From Methanomassiliicoccaceae archaeon (GTDB lineage Archaea > Thermoplasmatota > Thermoplasmata > Methanomassiliicoccales > Methanomethylophilaceae), in contig JAITWO010000023.1 of NCBI GenBank assembly GCA_031285205.1, positions 1 to 40,542 of the forward strand: a DNA stretch of 40,542 nucleotides, read 5' to 3'. Under the pieces are notes generated by a model. That model was given only the letters and a program-made list of their open reading frames with translations, did no database searches and was not told the DNA's origin. The translations under genes and the position numbers were made by a program. Shown here in pieces: positions 30,678 through 39,564 of the stretch (positions are counted from its first letter, which is position 1; each line of letters begins with the position of its first letter).

Positions 30678-31907
30678 GACCAGATCGTCCAGCCTGACCA
30701 TCTTCTGATCTCCGGATGACATATCTCTGACGGTAACGGAATTCTCCTTCAGTTCGTTCTTTCCGACGATGACGGCATATTTTGCTTTAACATTGGAGGC
30801 GTGATTCAATGTTTTACCTATCTTCCTGCGCATGATGTCTATGTCCGCGGATATACCGCTGCCGCGAAGCATAGAAACGATGCGGGCGGCGTCCGTCCTC
30901 ACGTCATCAGACACGGGGACAACATAAGCGTCCACACCGGTGTTCTCGAACTTCTGGCCCTCTTTCTCCATCGCCAATAAAATCCTGTCAAAACCGATCG
31001 CGAAACCGGTGGAGAATACCTTCTCGCCGCCGAACAGCTCCGACAGCGAATAGGAACCGCCCCCGCATATCTGCTTCTCGGCACCCAGAGAGGGCGCCTC
31101 CGCCTCGAAGACCATTCCCGTGTAATAATCCAGACCTCTGACAACTCCCAGGTCTATCTCAACATCAACAACGCCCATTGCCGCCAATATGTCAACGAGT
31201 TCCCGCAGATATGAACCCACATCCTCCGATACCTTGCCGAGGACCTCCTTTCCGCCGACCGTCTCGGTTATATCGAATATCTCATCGGCAGCATCATCGC
31301 CTACTCCTATGGATCCGAGGATGTCCCTGGCATCATCGTACATCTTCTTGTCCAGTTTCTGAAGTACTTCCGGCAGCCTCTCAGGAGGCACGTTCGCATT
31401 AGCTAACATTTGTCTTAGGATGCCGATGTGGCCAATCCTCACCTTATATTCTCTCAGACCAAGGGACTTGATCATGGCCGCAGCCAACGCGATTGCTTCT
31501 GCATCCGTTTCGGCATTGGCATTGCCTATGAGCTCGGCGCCGAACTGGAAGAACTCGCGGTAACGGCCGCTCTGCGGCCGTTCATATCTGAAGCATTGCC
31601 CAAAGTAGAATAACTTCAACGGTCGCGGTTCGTTGCTCATTGAGTTCACGAACATGCGAACAACAGGAGCGGTAAGTTCAGGACGCAAGGCGATGTTGCG
31701 CTCGCCTTTGTCCTGGAATGCGTATATCTCATTGAGGATGTTCGGACCCGACTTCATTATGAACAGTTCCGTTTCTTCAAAAATGGGCGTTGCAACCTCT
31801 CTGAAACCGAATGTCTTTGCGGTGCTCCTCAATATGCCTTCGTAGTATCGGCGCCTCTCCATCTCGGAGGGCAGGAAGTCTCGGGTTCCGCGCGGACATT
31901 GGATCAT
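30663..31907 (-). CDS. hisS: Histidyl-tRNA synthetase
   Basis: This 414-residue class II synthetase charges tRNA-His. It begins MIQCPRGTRDFLPSEMERRR, has motif 2 in RPELTAPVVRMFV and YFGQCFRYERPQSGRYREFF, the histidine signature GLDYYTGMVFEAE, motif 3 GFAIGFDRILLAM, and a C-terminal anticodon-binding domain. ATG 31907 is preferred over the open upstream frame (to 31928) because of family alignment and a minus-strand TATA-like GATTTATTAC about 25-30 nt upstream. Confidence 0.95.
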   Translation of the reverse strand: MIQCPRGTRDFLPSEMERRRYYEGILRSTAKTFGFREVATPIFEETELFIMKSGPNILNEIYAFQDKGERNIALRPELTAPVVRMFVNSMSNEPRPLKLFYFGQCFRYERPQSGRYREFFQFGAELIGNANAETDAEAIALAAAMIKSLGLREYKVRIGHIGILRQMLANANVPPERLPEVLQKLDKKMYDDARDILGSIGVGDDAADEIFDITETVGGKEVLGKVSEDVGSYLRELVDILAAMGVVDVEIDLGVVRGLDYYTGMVFEAEAPSLGAEKQICGGGSYSLSELFGGEKVFSTGFAIGFDRILLAMEKEGQKFENTGVDAYVVPVSDDVRTDAARIVSMLRGSGISADIDIMRRKIGKTLNHASNVKAKYAVIVGKNELKENSVTVRDMSSGDQKMVRLDDLVSLFR

Positions 31908-32079
31908 GATGGCGTTGAAATACAACAACAGTAATAAATCTGTTTGAGGAAAAAGATGTATTTTACGAAAGTAAAAATTCCATCACTTATAATTGCAAGA
32001 AACATCGAAACATAATTTTACACTACGCGCTCATTAGGTATAACTTCAATAACCGTTGCTCTTTGCTCACGCCGTTTAC

Positions 32080-32170
32080 AGTTCACTCTACATGCCCGCG
32101 AGGATGTGACACCCTCATAACACACATCGATCTATGTTGGGATTTCAATCTACACGCCTACTGGCGTGAC
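32080..32170 (-). CRISPR. Two degenerate type I-C repeats flanking one 30-nt spacer
   Basis: On the minus strand, repeat B (32141-32170) reads GTCACGCCAGTAGGCGTGTA then GATTGAAATC, with a perfect 6-bp hairpin. Repeat A (32080-32110) begins GTCACATCCTCGCGGGCATG and ends TAGAGTGAACT, with an imperfect hairpin. Both match the I-C layout GTCRC-stem-loop-GTRGATTGAAAY. The segment between them (32111-32140) is 30 nt, about spacer length. The copies differ at many positions, so this looks like a decayed array end or solo repeats. Confidence 0.55.
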
Positions 32171-32205
32171 TGGGATTAGAGGCATGATATTTGATTTAGA
32201 TTTTT

Positions 32206-33012
32206 TCATTCATCGACAAAAAACGTATCCAATACGATCTCGCCTTCTTCTGTTACGTAGTATTTATTCGTTTTTTTGTCTTTTTTTATCCAACCAAGTT
32301 CTTTCCATTTGTCCACAAAATCTCTTTGATAGCATACGGAATCATATCTCTTTTTCTCAATATCTGTGTCTTTAGACCTCTCTTTTCTGTACCATATTCC
32401 GTTTTTTTTCAATGAGTTTATGACAAATGTTCCGCTCGTCGGCTCATCTTTTCTGTTTTTTTCATCCATTATCCTCAAACCAGCCACCAGATGCTCTTCG
32501 GGTACGTCTATCCTATATCGCGGCAACACTCTCGGAGGGCGAGTAGCGGACGTAAGCCCCACCGGAACGCCATCTCTGTAGAATCTATCTTTGATCTCAT
32601 CATTTGGTATGGTCCATTCTTTGGTACCAACAGAGAACGGAATTGAGTTGGAAACCATCATTGACGCGATGACAGAGGCTGCGGTATACTCAGAGGTTCC
32701 TGCAGAGGTGTTCACGAACACATCTGCATTTTCTTCCGTTCGAAGTATTTTAAGGACCGTTCTGAGCATAGCGGTGAAATCAAAAACGGTCTCTATATGC
32801 TCTACGATCTTCGCTTCTGGAAGGTTCTCTCTTATCAGCTTACATACTTGTTCGTAGAATTCATTATAGATCCGATTCCTTTTGTTTGATGGACTGGTAT
32901 AATGGATCAAGTGAACCTTTGTAGCTTCATAATATATTATTGGATCCGTTATTTTAGAGGTCTCGAAAGTGACACATGATATGACAACACGTTCTTTGCG
33001 TCCGGATGGCAT
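32206..33012 (-). CDS. CARF-domain HTH regulator (DUF6293/Csa3-like)
   Basis: From ATG 33012 the product is 268 residues; the frame is open to 33162, but that segment overlaps the cas3 promoter and start and has odd composition. The N-terminal half is a CARF-like Rossmann fold (VVISCVTFETSKITDP; then ADVFVNTSAGTSEYTAASVI, with the typical N-x-S-x-G-T nucleotide-binding turn). The C-terminal half is a winged-helix-like region ending DKWKELGWIKKDKKTNKYYV. CARF domains sense cyclic oligoadenylates or related ligands. Divergent from cas3 across a 110-bp gap, it probably controls the cas promoter. Confidence 0.78.
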   Translation of the reverse strand: MPSGRKERVVISCVTFETSKITDPIIYYEATKVHLIHYTSPSNKRNRIYNEFYEQVCKLIRENLPEAKIVEHIETVFDFTAMLRTVLKILRTEENADVFVNTSAGTSEYTAASVIASMMVSNSIPFSVGTKEWTIPNDEIKDRFYRDGVPVGLTSATRPPRVLPRYRIDVPEEHLVAGLRIMDEKNRKDEPTSGTFVINSLKKNGIWYRKERSKDTDIEKKRYDSVCYQRDFVDKWKELGWIKKDKKTNKYYVTEEGEIVLDTFFVDE

Positions 33013-33122
33013 AATTACATAATATATTATTACGTATATTACAATTTCTACGTAGGAAAAGTTTATTAGATACTCTTCGTATTGCATTCTAAAATCGGAA
33101 GGAGAGAAAAGGGGGCGACTTA
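33013..33122. promoter_or_regulatory. Divergent promoter between the CARF regulator and cas3
   Basis: The 110-bp gap is very AT-rich, with a palindromic TAATATATTA and two TACGTA cores (near 33031 and 33049). On the minus strand a GTAATATACG box about 25-30 nt before ATG 33012 suggests a leaderless CARF mRNA. On the plus strand AGTTTATTAG (near 33059-33068) is a likely TATA box for cas3, with GGAAGGAG and GGGGG tracts before the GTG start. The TACGTA repeats are candidate CARF-regulator sites. Confidence 0.5.
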
Positions 33123-35456
33123 GTGGTAAAAGAAGAACCGATGATAGAAGGCGGCATTGCACATATGGCCGAAGGATCGCTACAAACTGTATATGATCAT
33201 CTCAAAGGCACGGCAGCGTTGTCTTCGGATATCGGGTCGAAGATAGGAATGGCCAAGACATGTGAGGCATTGGGGCTGACCCACGACCTCGGAAAACTTT
33301 CCAGTTCATTTTACAAAAAAATATTATATGGCGATAGAGAATCGACAGTAGACCATTCAACATTCGGGGCGCAATTCGTCAAGGATACAATGACCAAAAA
33401 TACAGACATGGACTGCTTAGCTGAAGAAGCAGTTTCACTCGTATCCATGTCTCATCACTCTGGATTGATCGATATGATCACTCTCGATGGAAAGGACGAA
33501 TACGGTCGGCGAATAGATAACAGAAAAAGATCGAATTATGATGATATTATAACACGCATTGAGCCAAACTTCAGAGAAAATCTCATCAACATATTGAATT
33601 CAGGCATTTTGCAGTCCGAATTCGAAAACATCATTAAAATATTTCCCCAGGAAGACTGCTTCAATTTTGGACTTCTCCTCAGATATCTGCTGAGTTGTCT
33701 CGTGGATGCAGATCGCCTCAACACGGAAGAATTCTGTTCCAAGGACGATTATAACAAACGATGCGGATATAAGTATGTTGATTGGAGTGAACTCGTGAAC
33801 AAACTGGACGAATATATATCCTCCAAATGTCCGACCTCTAGATTGGATGACGTTCGAAATCACATATCAAAACAATGTAAGGTCAGCGCTGAGAGAGGAA
33901 ACGGCATATATTCCCTGAATTTACCTACAGGAAGCGGGAAGACATTGGCAAGCCTAAGGTTCGCATTGAATCATGCTCTAATCAATAAAATGGAGCGCAT
34001 CGTGTATGTGGTCCCGTATACATCTATTATTGATCAGAACGCTAATGATATAAAGGATATATTCAGAGAACTCAGAGATCTGGTGCTGGAGCACCATTCG
34101 AACATGGCAGTCGATGACAGAGATGAAAATAGATCATCTCTGCGTTTTACCGTCGATAACTGGGATTCGCAGATAATATTCACAACAATGGTGCAGTTCC
34201 TCAATACGTTTTTCTCAGGCGGTACGTCCACGGTCAGAAGGATGCACAATCTTACACGCTCAGTGATAATATTCGATGAGATACAGGCATTGCCGATAAA
34301 ATGTATCAATCTGTTCAACTGCGCAGTCAATTTTATCACACGTGTATGTGGGGCTACGGCAGTCGTTTGTACAGCTACACAGCCTCCATTGGACGAAGTA
34401 AAGAAACAATTATTTCTTGATAGAACACCTTTAGTGGAGCTGTCACCGGAAATGGAAGAGGTCTTCAAGAGAGTGATAGTTAAGAACATGCACAAAAAGG
34501 ATGGGTGGAATGCAGAGCAGATCGCCGAACTCATAACTGAAAAGAGGGATGAAGGAAAGAGTGTTCTTTTCATTGCCAACACGAAACGCGGTGCAAGGAA
34601 TGTATTCAGTTTACTCGGCGGAGATAAATTTCATTTAAGTACTAATATGTGTCCCGCACACAGAAAGAATGTCATAGATGCGGTAAGAAAAGATCTCAAA
34701 GATAATAAGAACACGTTGTGTGTGAGCACACAATTGATCGAGGCAGGGGTTGACATGGACTTCAATGTCGTCATAAGAGCAATGGCAGGGTTGGATTCCA
34801 TAGCACAGTCTGCCGGCAGATGCAATCGCAACGGAAAGATGTCTGAACCAGGAGAGGTATTGATCGTGAATTTTATCGATGAGCGTGTGCAGATGCTTGA
34901 GGATATAACAAAAGGGCGGCGTGCGGCAGAAAGTGCATTGCAGAGAAATTTCAGCGACCCGATCGGTAAGGAGGCCATGAGATGGTATTACAGTTCGTTG
35001 TTTGAAAATAGAAAGCATGAGATGGATTATCCATTTGAATCGACCACACTAATTAATATTCTCAGTACCAACAAACAAGCAGTAAGAGAATATGGCAGAA
35101 TCGAAGGAAGGGCCCCTACATATATGATACGCCAATCATTCAAAACAGCAAACGATAAATTCAGTGTCATCGATTCGAATAAGATAGGCGTGATCACCGA
35201 ATACGGCGAAGGCAGAAAAATATCAGAAGAACTAGAGAAAATGATCTCGGGCCACACAAGCCGAAAGAATCCAGAGGTAAGGAACATGTTGAGGGAGGCA
35301 CAGAAATATTCTGTAGAGGTATTCGAGAACCAGCTGTCAGAATTGGTAAAACGGGGAATCGTATGTGAAGTGGCAGAGGGCAGCGGAGTGTATAGAATGA
35401 TAAATAGCGTTTATGATGAGGCCACAGGCCTTGATGTAGAACAGAGCGAGGCATGA
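33123..35456 (+). CDS. cas3: CRISPR-associated nuclease/helicase Cas3 (type I)
   Basis: Cas3 is recruited to the Cascade-bound R-loop to nick and degrade target DNA. The 777-residue protein has an N-terminal HD nuclease (HD at 54-55 in LTHDLGKLSSSFYKK, H78, HH at 111-112) and an SF2 helicase: Walker A LPTGSGKT (267-274), DEIQ box (385-388), CTATQ motif III (416-420), and motif VI QSAGRCNRNG (562-571). All catalytic motifs look intact. The start is GTG 33123, with ATG 33141 in frame as an alternative. The stop overlaps cas5 (ATGA). Confidence 0.95.
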   Translation: MVKEEPMIEGGIAHMAEGSLQTVYDHLKGTAALSSDIGSKIGMAKTCEALGLTHDLGKLSSSFYKKILYGDRESTVDHSTFGAQFVKDTMTKNTDMDCLAEEAVSLVSMSHHSGLIDMITLDGKDEYGRRIDNRKRSNYDDIITRIEPNFRENLINILNSGILQSEFENIIKIFPQEDCFNFGLLLRYLLSCLVDADRLNTEEFCSKDDYNKRCGYKYVDWSELVNKLDEYISSKCPTSRLDDVRNHISKQCKVSAERGNGIYSLNLPTGSGKTLASLRFALNHALINKMERIVYVVPYTSIIDQNANDIKDIFRELRDLVLEHHSNMAVDDRDENRSSLRFTVDNWDSQIIFTTMVQFLNTFFSGGTSTVRRMHNLTRSVIIFDEIQALPIKCINLFNCAVNFITRVCGATAVVCTATQPPLDEVKKQLFLDRTPLVELSPEMEEVFKRVIVKNMHKKDGWNAEQIAELITEKRDEGKSVLFIANTKRGARNVFSLLGGDKFHLSTNMCPAHRKNVIDAVRKDLKDNKNTLCVSTQLIEAGVDMDFNVVIRAMAGLDSIAQSAGRCNRNGKMSEPGEVLIVNFIDERVQMLEDITKGRRAAESALQRNFSDPIGKEAMRWYYSSLFENRKHEMDYPFESTTLINILSTNKQAVREYGRIEGRAPTYMIRQSFKTANDKFSVIDSNKIGVITEYGEGRKISEELEKMISGHTSRKNPEVRNMLREAQKYSVEVFENQLSELVKRGIVCEVAEGSGVYRMINSVYDEATGLDVEQSEA

Positions 35457-36145
35457 AGATGGAGAACAAGGTCTATGTAAGAGTCAGTGGACGCAGAGCG
35501 ATGTTTACCGACCCCATAACAAAAATAGGAGGCGAAAAGGGATCGTACCCCATACCTACATACGAATCTCTCAGAGGGATAATGGACTCCATATATTGGA
35601 AACCAACGTTCGTATGGGTGATTGACAAGGTACGGATAATAAATCCAATAAAGAATGAAACGGTCAATGTTAGAACAATAAAATATCATAGCACAAGTGG
35701 CGACCTTTATATTTACAATTATCTGCGGGATGTCGAATATGAGATAGAGGCTCACTTCGAATGGAACCTGAACAATAAGGCCATGGAGAATGACCGTAAT
35801 GATAACAAACATTTCTTCTCGGCCAAAAGGATGATCGAAAAAGGAGGACACCTTGATGTATTCCTTGGGACGCGCGAATGTCCTGCGATAGTGGAACCGT
35901 GTGAAGAATTCGGGCGGAAGGATAGTGCATACAAGAATACTCAGAAGTTCGAGTTCGGTTTGATGTTCCACGGTTTTGATTACCTCGGCCCGAACGGAGA
36001 GGATATTCTGACCGCGCGTTTTTGGAAGCCTGTGATGATCAACGGTACGATCGATTTTCCTCGCCCAGACGATGGGTCTCTGATGATAAAGAGGGTTAGA
36101 GGCACAGAATATGCTCCGAGAGCGGCATCGGAAGAGGTGGCATGA
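35453..36145 (+). CDS. cas5c: Cas5c/Cas5d, type I-C
   Basis: In type I-C systems, which lack Cas6, Cas5 is the endoribonuclease that cuts pre-crRNA at the repeat hairpin and then caps the 5' handle. The 230-residue protein has the Cas5d pattern: KVYVRVSGRRAMFTDPITKIGG, then YPIPTYESLRGIMDSIYWKP, and a glycine-containing C-terminal region with LDVFLGTRECPAIVEP. ATG 35453 overlaps the cas3 stop; ATG 35459 is also possible. No cas6 is seen in the window. Confidence 0.92.
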   Translation: MKMENKVYVRVSGRRAMFTDPITKIGGEKGSYPIPTYESLRGIMDSIYWKPTFVWVIDKVRIINPIKNETVNVRTIKYHSTSGDLYIYNYLRDVEYEIEAHFEWNLNNKAMENDRNDNKHFFSAKRMIEKGGHLDVFLGTRECPAIVEPCEEFGRKDSAYKNTQKFEFGLMFHGFDYLGPNGEDILTARFWKPVMINGTIDFPRPDDGSLMIKRVRGTEYAPRAASEEVA

Positions 36146-37989
36146 TGCCATCATGGATGCAGAGGCTGTGCGAGACCTACGACTCATTGCCAAAAGGACA
36201 TGGAGACAAACCGTTGTTGCCTATCGCTCACACCACACAGACTGCGCACTTAGAGGTTTATCTGAACGAGAACGGAGACTTTTTACGTGCGCGTCCAACT
36301 GAAAAGAAAACGGCGAACACGATAATACAGTGCACATCTGACAGTGCGGGAAGGACAAGCGGAGTCGCTCCGCATCCGTTGTTCGATAAGTTACAATATG
36401 TAGCGAAAGGCATCCCAAAAAGTGAAAAGCATTTTGATGCCTATGTCTCTCAATTACGGCAATGGTGCGATGATAAAGAATTCTCTGACCACAAAGCGAG
36501 AGCAGTCCTGTCTTATGTCGAGAAAGGAAAAATAATGCAGGACCTGACAGACTGCGGCGTGTTCCTCGATATGAGCATCAAGGGCGAAAAGCAGATCGTC
36601 TCTCTCAGTAAAGAAACGTGGCAGAAGGATCTAAAACTGAAGGACGTTTTTGTGAGATGGTTTGTGGAAGGCATAGATATTCATTCGGATATCTCAACCG
36701 ATAGAAATGTACAGAATAACTGGACAAAATACTGCCTGAAGATCGCAGATAAGACAAAGAAACATGGCATGGATATAGTGACAGGCAGAGATAATGTTCC
36801 TATTGAGAATAATCATCCAAGCAGGATACGGAATGATGGAGACCGCACGAAAATAATATCATCCAATGATACGTTAGGGTATACGTACAAAGGAAGATTC
36901 ACTGATGCGGACCAGGCCTGTACGATCGGTTACGAGAGTACGGAAAAGGCACACCAGGCGCTTAGGTGGCTTATCAGAAATCAGGGGATTCACCAAGGCG
37001 ATTGGTATTTTGTCGCGTGGTCGATCTCTGGAAATGAGATAATGGATCCTCTCAAAGATCCGGCCAAGACGCTTTTCAAAGACGATGTGGATGAAGGAAT
37101 ACCTCATACTGCAGAATCTGCCGCCATAAAATTGAACAAACGACTTATCGGAATTGATAAGGACGTTAATACGAAGCACATCTCCATGATGGTACTGGAC
37201 TCCACTAACGGCATGATGGGAAGACTGGCGGTCGAATATTACAAAGAGTTCAACGGTTCGGAGTATGAAAGGCTGTTGAATGAATGGTTCAATTCGTTCT
37301 CGTGGTATAGGACAGAGTTCTCTGATGCTAAGAAAGGAAAGGGCAACAAGCCGACGGAGATCGTGTGTCCTCCGTCAATAGATATGATCATCGAATCAGC
37401 ATACGGAACCGTTGATGATAAAATGAAAAAATATTGTTACAGCCGATTATTTCCATGTATAATCGAATGTATGCCGATACCTCCGGATATTCTATCAAAC
37501 GCGCTACGCAGAGCATCCAATCCGTTAGCATTCGATAGCCCATACAAGTGGGAGAAAGTGATATCCACTGCTTGTGCCCTGTACAGAGGAGACAAATTAA
37601 GAAAAAACAGAGGAGAAAATAAAATGACCCTTGATAAAGACAGAAGATCGAGGAGCTATCTTTATGGGAGACTGTTGGCCGTAGCCCACGAACTCGAAAA
37701 GAGAGCGCTATACTCGGCGAAAGAGGACAGACAGACGAACGCAATGCGAATGATGCAGAAATTCTCGGAGCGCCCGTATTCAACATGGATGTTGATATAC
37801 GAAGCACTCGCGCCCTACAGGCCGCGTGTCAAATATGCTGAATACTTCGATAGCATTATATCGGAGATCATGGACATTTTTGACATCGAGGATTTCACCG
37901 ACAATAGGAGACTGGACGGGGAATATATATTGGCATTCTACACACAGTCGAGAGAGTTTAGATATAAGAAAGACAAAGAGGAGGATTAA
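36142..37989 (+). CDS. cas8c: Cas8c (Csd1), type I-C large subunit
   Basis: This is the large subunit of the I-C Cascade complex, needed for PAM recognition. The 615-residue protein matches the Csd1 family in length and in segments: PIAHTTQTAHLEVYLNENGD near the N-terminus, HPLFDKLQYVAKG, the central ALRWLIRNQGIHQGDWYFVA region and a C-terminal SYLYGRLLAVAHELEKRALY. ATG 36142 overlaps the cas5 stop, so the subunits are translationally coupled. Confidence 0.92.
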   Translation: MMPSWMQRLCETYDSLPKGHGDKPLLPIAHTTQTAHLEVYLNENGDFLRARPTEKKTANTIIQCTSDSAGRTSGVAPHPLFDKLQYVAKGIPKSEKHFDAYVSQLRQWCDDKEFSDHKARAVLSYVEKGKIMQDLTDCGVFLDMSIKGEKQIVSLSKETWQKDLKLKDVFVRWFVEGIDIHSDISTDRNVQNNWTKYCLKIADKTKKHGMDIVTGRDNVPIENNHPSRIRNDGDRTKIISSNDTLGYTYKGRFTDADQACTIGYESTEKAHQALRWLIRNQGIHQGDWYFVAWSISGNEIMDPLKDPAKTLFKDDVDEGIPHTAESAAIKLNKRLIGIDKDVNTKHISMMVLDSTNGMMGRLAVEYYKEFNGSEYERLLNEWFNSFSWYRTEFSDAKKGKGNKPTEIVCPPSIDMIIESAYGTVDDKMKKYCYSRLFPCIIECMPIPPDILSNALRRASNPLAFDSPYKWEKVISTACALYRGDKLRKNRGENKMTLDKDRRSRSYLYGRLLAVAHELEKRALYSAKEDRQTNAMRMMQKFSERPYSTWMLIYEALAPYRPRVKYAEYFDSIISEIMDIFDIEDFTDNRRLDGEYILAFYTQSREFRYKKDKEED

Positions 37990-37991
37990 TA

Positions 37992-38885
37992 ATGAAGACA
38001 TTGGAGAACAAGATAGATTTCATGCTGATATTCACAGTTCAGAATGCAAATCCGAATGGAGATCCGCTGAATGGGAACAGACCAAGACAGGACTATTCCG
38101 GCCGAGGAGAGATATCGGACGTCTGTCTGAAGAGGAAGATCAGGAACAGGATGATAGACATGGGCTGCGACATATTCGTTCAGTCGGACGACAAGAAAAC
38201 GGATGACCATGCGACATTGGAGCAAAGATTTGATGCTTACATCAAAGAATCCGGCACGGACATCCGAAAAACACAAGAAGCAGCAAGCGGAGCGTGTTCC
38301 AAATGGATCGATGTCAGATCATTCGGTCAGCTGTTCGCAATTCCGTCTAAAAAATCCAAAAAAGGAGAGGCAGGAGACGGCGAGGGAGACAAGGGCGTTT
38401 CCATAGGGGTGCGCGGCCCCGTGTCCATCCAGTCCGCATTCTCGGTAAGCCCAATATCTATAAGCAGTCTTCAGATAACGAAGAGTGTCTCGTCTACCGG
38501 TGACGGAACGAAGAGGTCTTCAGACACCATGGGAATGAAACACCGTGTGGATTGCGGCACATACGTCATGTATGGTTCAATAAACACAATATTGGCCAAG
38601 AAGACCGGATTTTCATCAGATGATGCAGAGGTGTTGAAGAAGGTACTTCAGACAATGTTCGAGAACGACATGTCTTCTGCGAGGCCGGAAGGAACGATGG
38701 CAGTAAAGAGGCTGTACTGGTGGAGACACAGCACTCCAAGCGGCCAATATTCATCCTCAACGGTTTATGGGTCCGTTAAATTGAACCCGAAAACGGGTGT
38801 GCAGGACCCTTGCGCATTCAATGATTACGATATCGTTGTAACGCCGTTGGAGGGATTGAGACCGGAGATAATCGAACCACTATAA
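37992..38885 (+). CDS. cas7c: Cas7c (Csd2), type I-C backbone subunit
   Basis: Cas7 forms the helical backbone that holds the crRNA. The 297-residue protein starts NKIDFMLIFTVQNANPNGDP with the conserved N-P-N-G-D-P-L segment, followed by GEISDVCLKRKIRNRMID, a central RGPVSIQSAFSVSPI segment and a C-terminal YDIVVTPLEGL. It begins 2 bp after the cas8c stop. Its length fits the family. Confidence 0.94.
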   Translation: MKTLENKIDFMLIFTVQNANPNGDPLNGNRPRQDYSGRGEISDVCLKRKIRNRMIDMGCDIFVQSDDKKTDDHATLEQRFDAYIKESGTDIRKTQEAASGACSKWIDVRSFGQLFAIPSKKSKKGEAGDGEGDKGVSIGVRGPVSIQSAFSVSPISISSLQITKSVSSTGDGTKRSSDTMGMKHRVDCGTYVMYGSINTILAKKTGFSSDDAEVLKKVLQTMFENDMSSARPEGTMAVKRLYWWRHSTPSGQYSSSTVYGSVKLNPKTGVQDPCAFNDYDIVVTPLEGLRPEIIEPL

Positions 38886-38887
38886 AC

Positions 38888-38916
38888 GCGGGCAACCCCC
38901 GCATCTCTTATTTTTT
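38888..38916 (+). terminator. Terminator-like hairpin between cas7c and cas4
   Basis: A GCGGG/CCCGC stem (38888-38892, 38898-38902) with a 5-nt loop is followed by ATCTCTTA and six T (38911-38916). It lies just after cas7c and immediately before the cas4 start, so it could partly terminate the interference transcript and lower expression of the adaptation genes. Confidence 0.55.
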
Positions 38917-38919
38917 GTG

Positions 38920-39555
38920 ATGGCCATGTATTCTGAAGAAGATATGCTCATGCTTTCAGGCATACAGCATTTTGCATTCTGTAAGAGACAGTGGGCAATG
39001 ATACATCTGGAAATGCAATGGGAAGAGAATGAACGTACCGCACGCGGTAAACAGGTGCATAAGAAGGTTGATACTTATCGCGCCAGAGAGAGCAAAAAGG
39101 ATATGCTGATCTTAAGGTCGGCACGCGTGTCAAGTCATGAACTCGGATTGTACGGCATGTGCGATGTTGTTGAGATATTAACAGATGCCAATGGAAACAT
39201 CAGATCCGCACATCCTGTCGAGTATAAATCCGGAAGGCCAAAAGAGAATGACTGTGACAGAGTGCAACTTTGCGCACAGGCGATAGCCATCGAAGAAATG
39301 ATGGGCATCAATGTTCCGTTGGGATCTATCTATTATAACGAGATACGAAGGAGGCTCATAGTTCAGATAGATAAGGAATTGAGAGACAGAACGATCGAAC
39401 TATCGAAGGAGATGCATGAAGTGTTCGAACAAAGGGCCACGCCAAAACCGAGATACGGAAAATGGTGTGGCCATTGTTCACTCGAAAATATCTGTATGCC
39501 GTCGATCATTTCTGACAATAAGCCAGTAGAAGAGTATTTGATGAAACAACTATGA
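38920..39555 (+). CDS. cas4: Cas4 exonuclease
   Basis: Cas4 trims and orients prespacers with the Cas1-Cas2 integrase and selects the PAM. From ATG 38920 the product is 211 residues (GTG 38917 and ATG 38926 are in frame). It has the RecB nuclease motifs GKQVHKKVD, GMCDVVEIL and HPVEYKSGRP, and four cysteines for a 4Fe-4S cluster: one in FAFCKRQWAM and three in KWCGHCSLENIC. It is separated from cas1 by 9 bp. Confidence 0.94.
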   Translation: MAMYSEEDMLMLSGIQHFAFCKRQWAMIHLEMQWEENERTARGKQVHKKVDTYRARESKKDMLILRSARVSSHELGLYGMCDVVEILTDANGNIRSAHPVEYKSGRPKENDCDRVQLCAQAIAIEEMMGINVPLGSIYYNEIRRRLIVQIDKELRDRTIELSKEMHEVFEQRATPKPRYGKWCGHCSLENICMPSIISDNKPVEEYLMKQL

Positions 39556-39564
39556 GGCAGCATT

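Noticed and set aside
32042-32070. Possible third degenerate CRISPR repeat (ACTTCAATAACC...GCTCAC)
   Set aside because: It ends only 9 nt from repeat A, which is far too short for a spacer, and the similarity is weak.
33013-33162. N-terminal extension of the CARF gene in the open frame
   Set aside because: It would cover the cas3 promoter and start and has a hydrophobic, low-complexity composition unlike CARF proteins; ATG 33012 fits the fold and a promoter.
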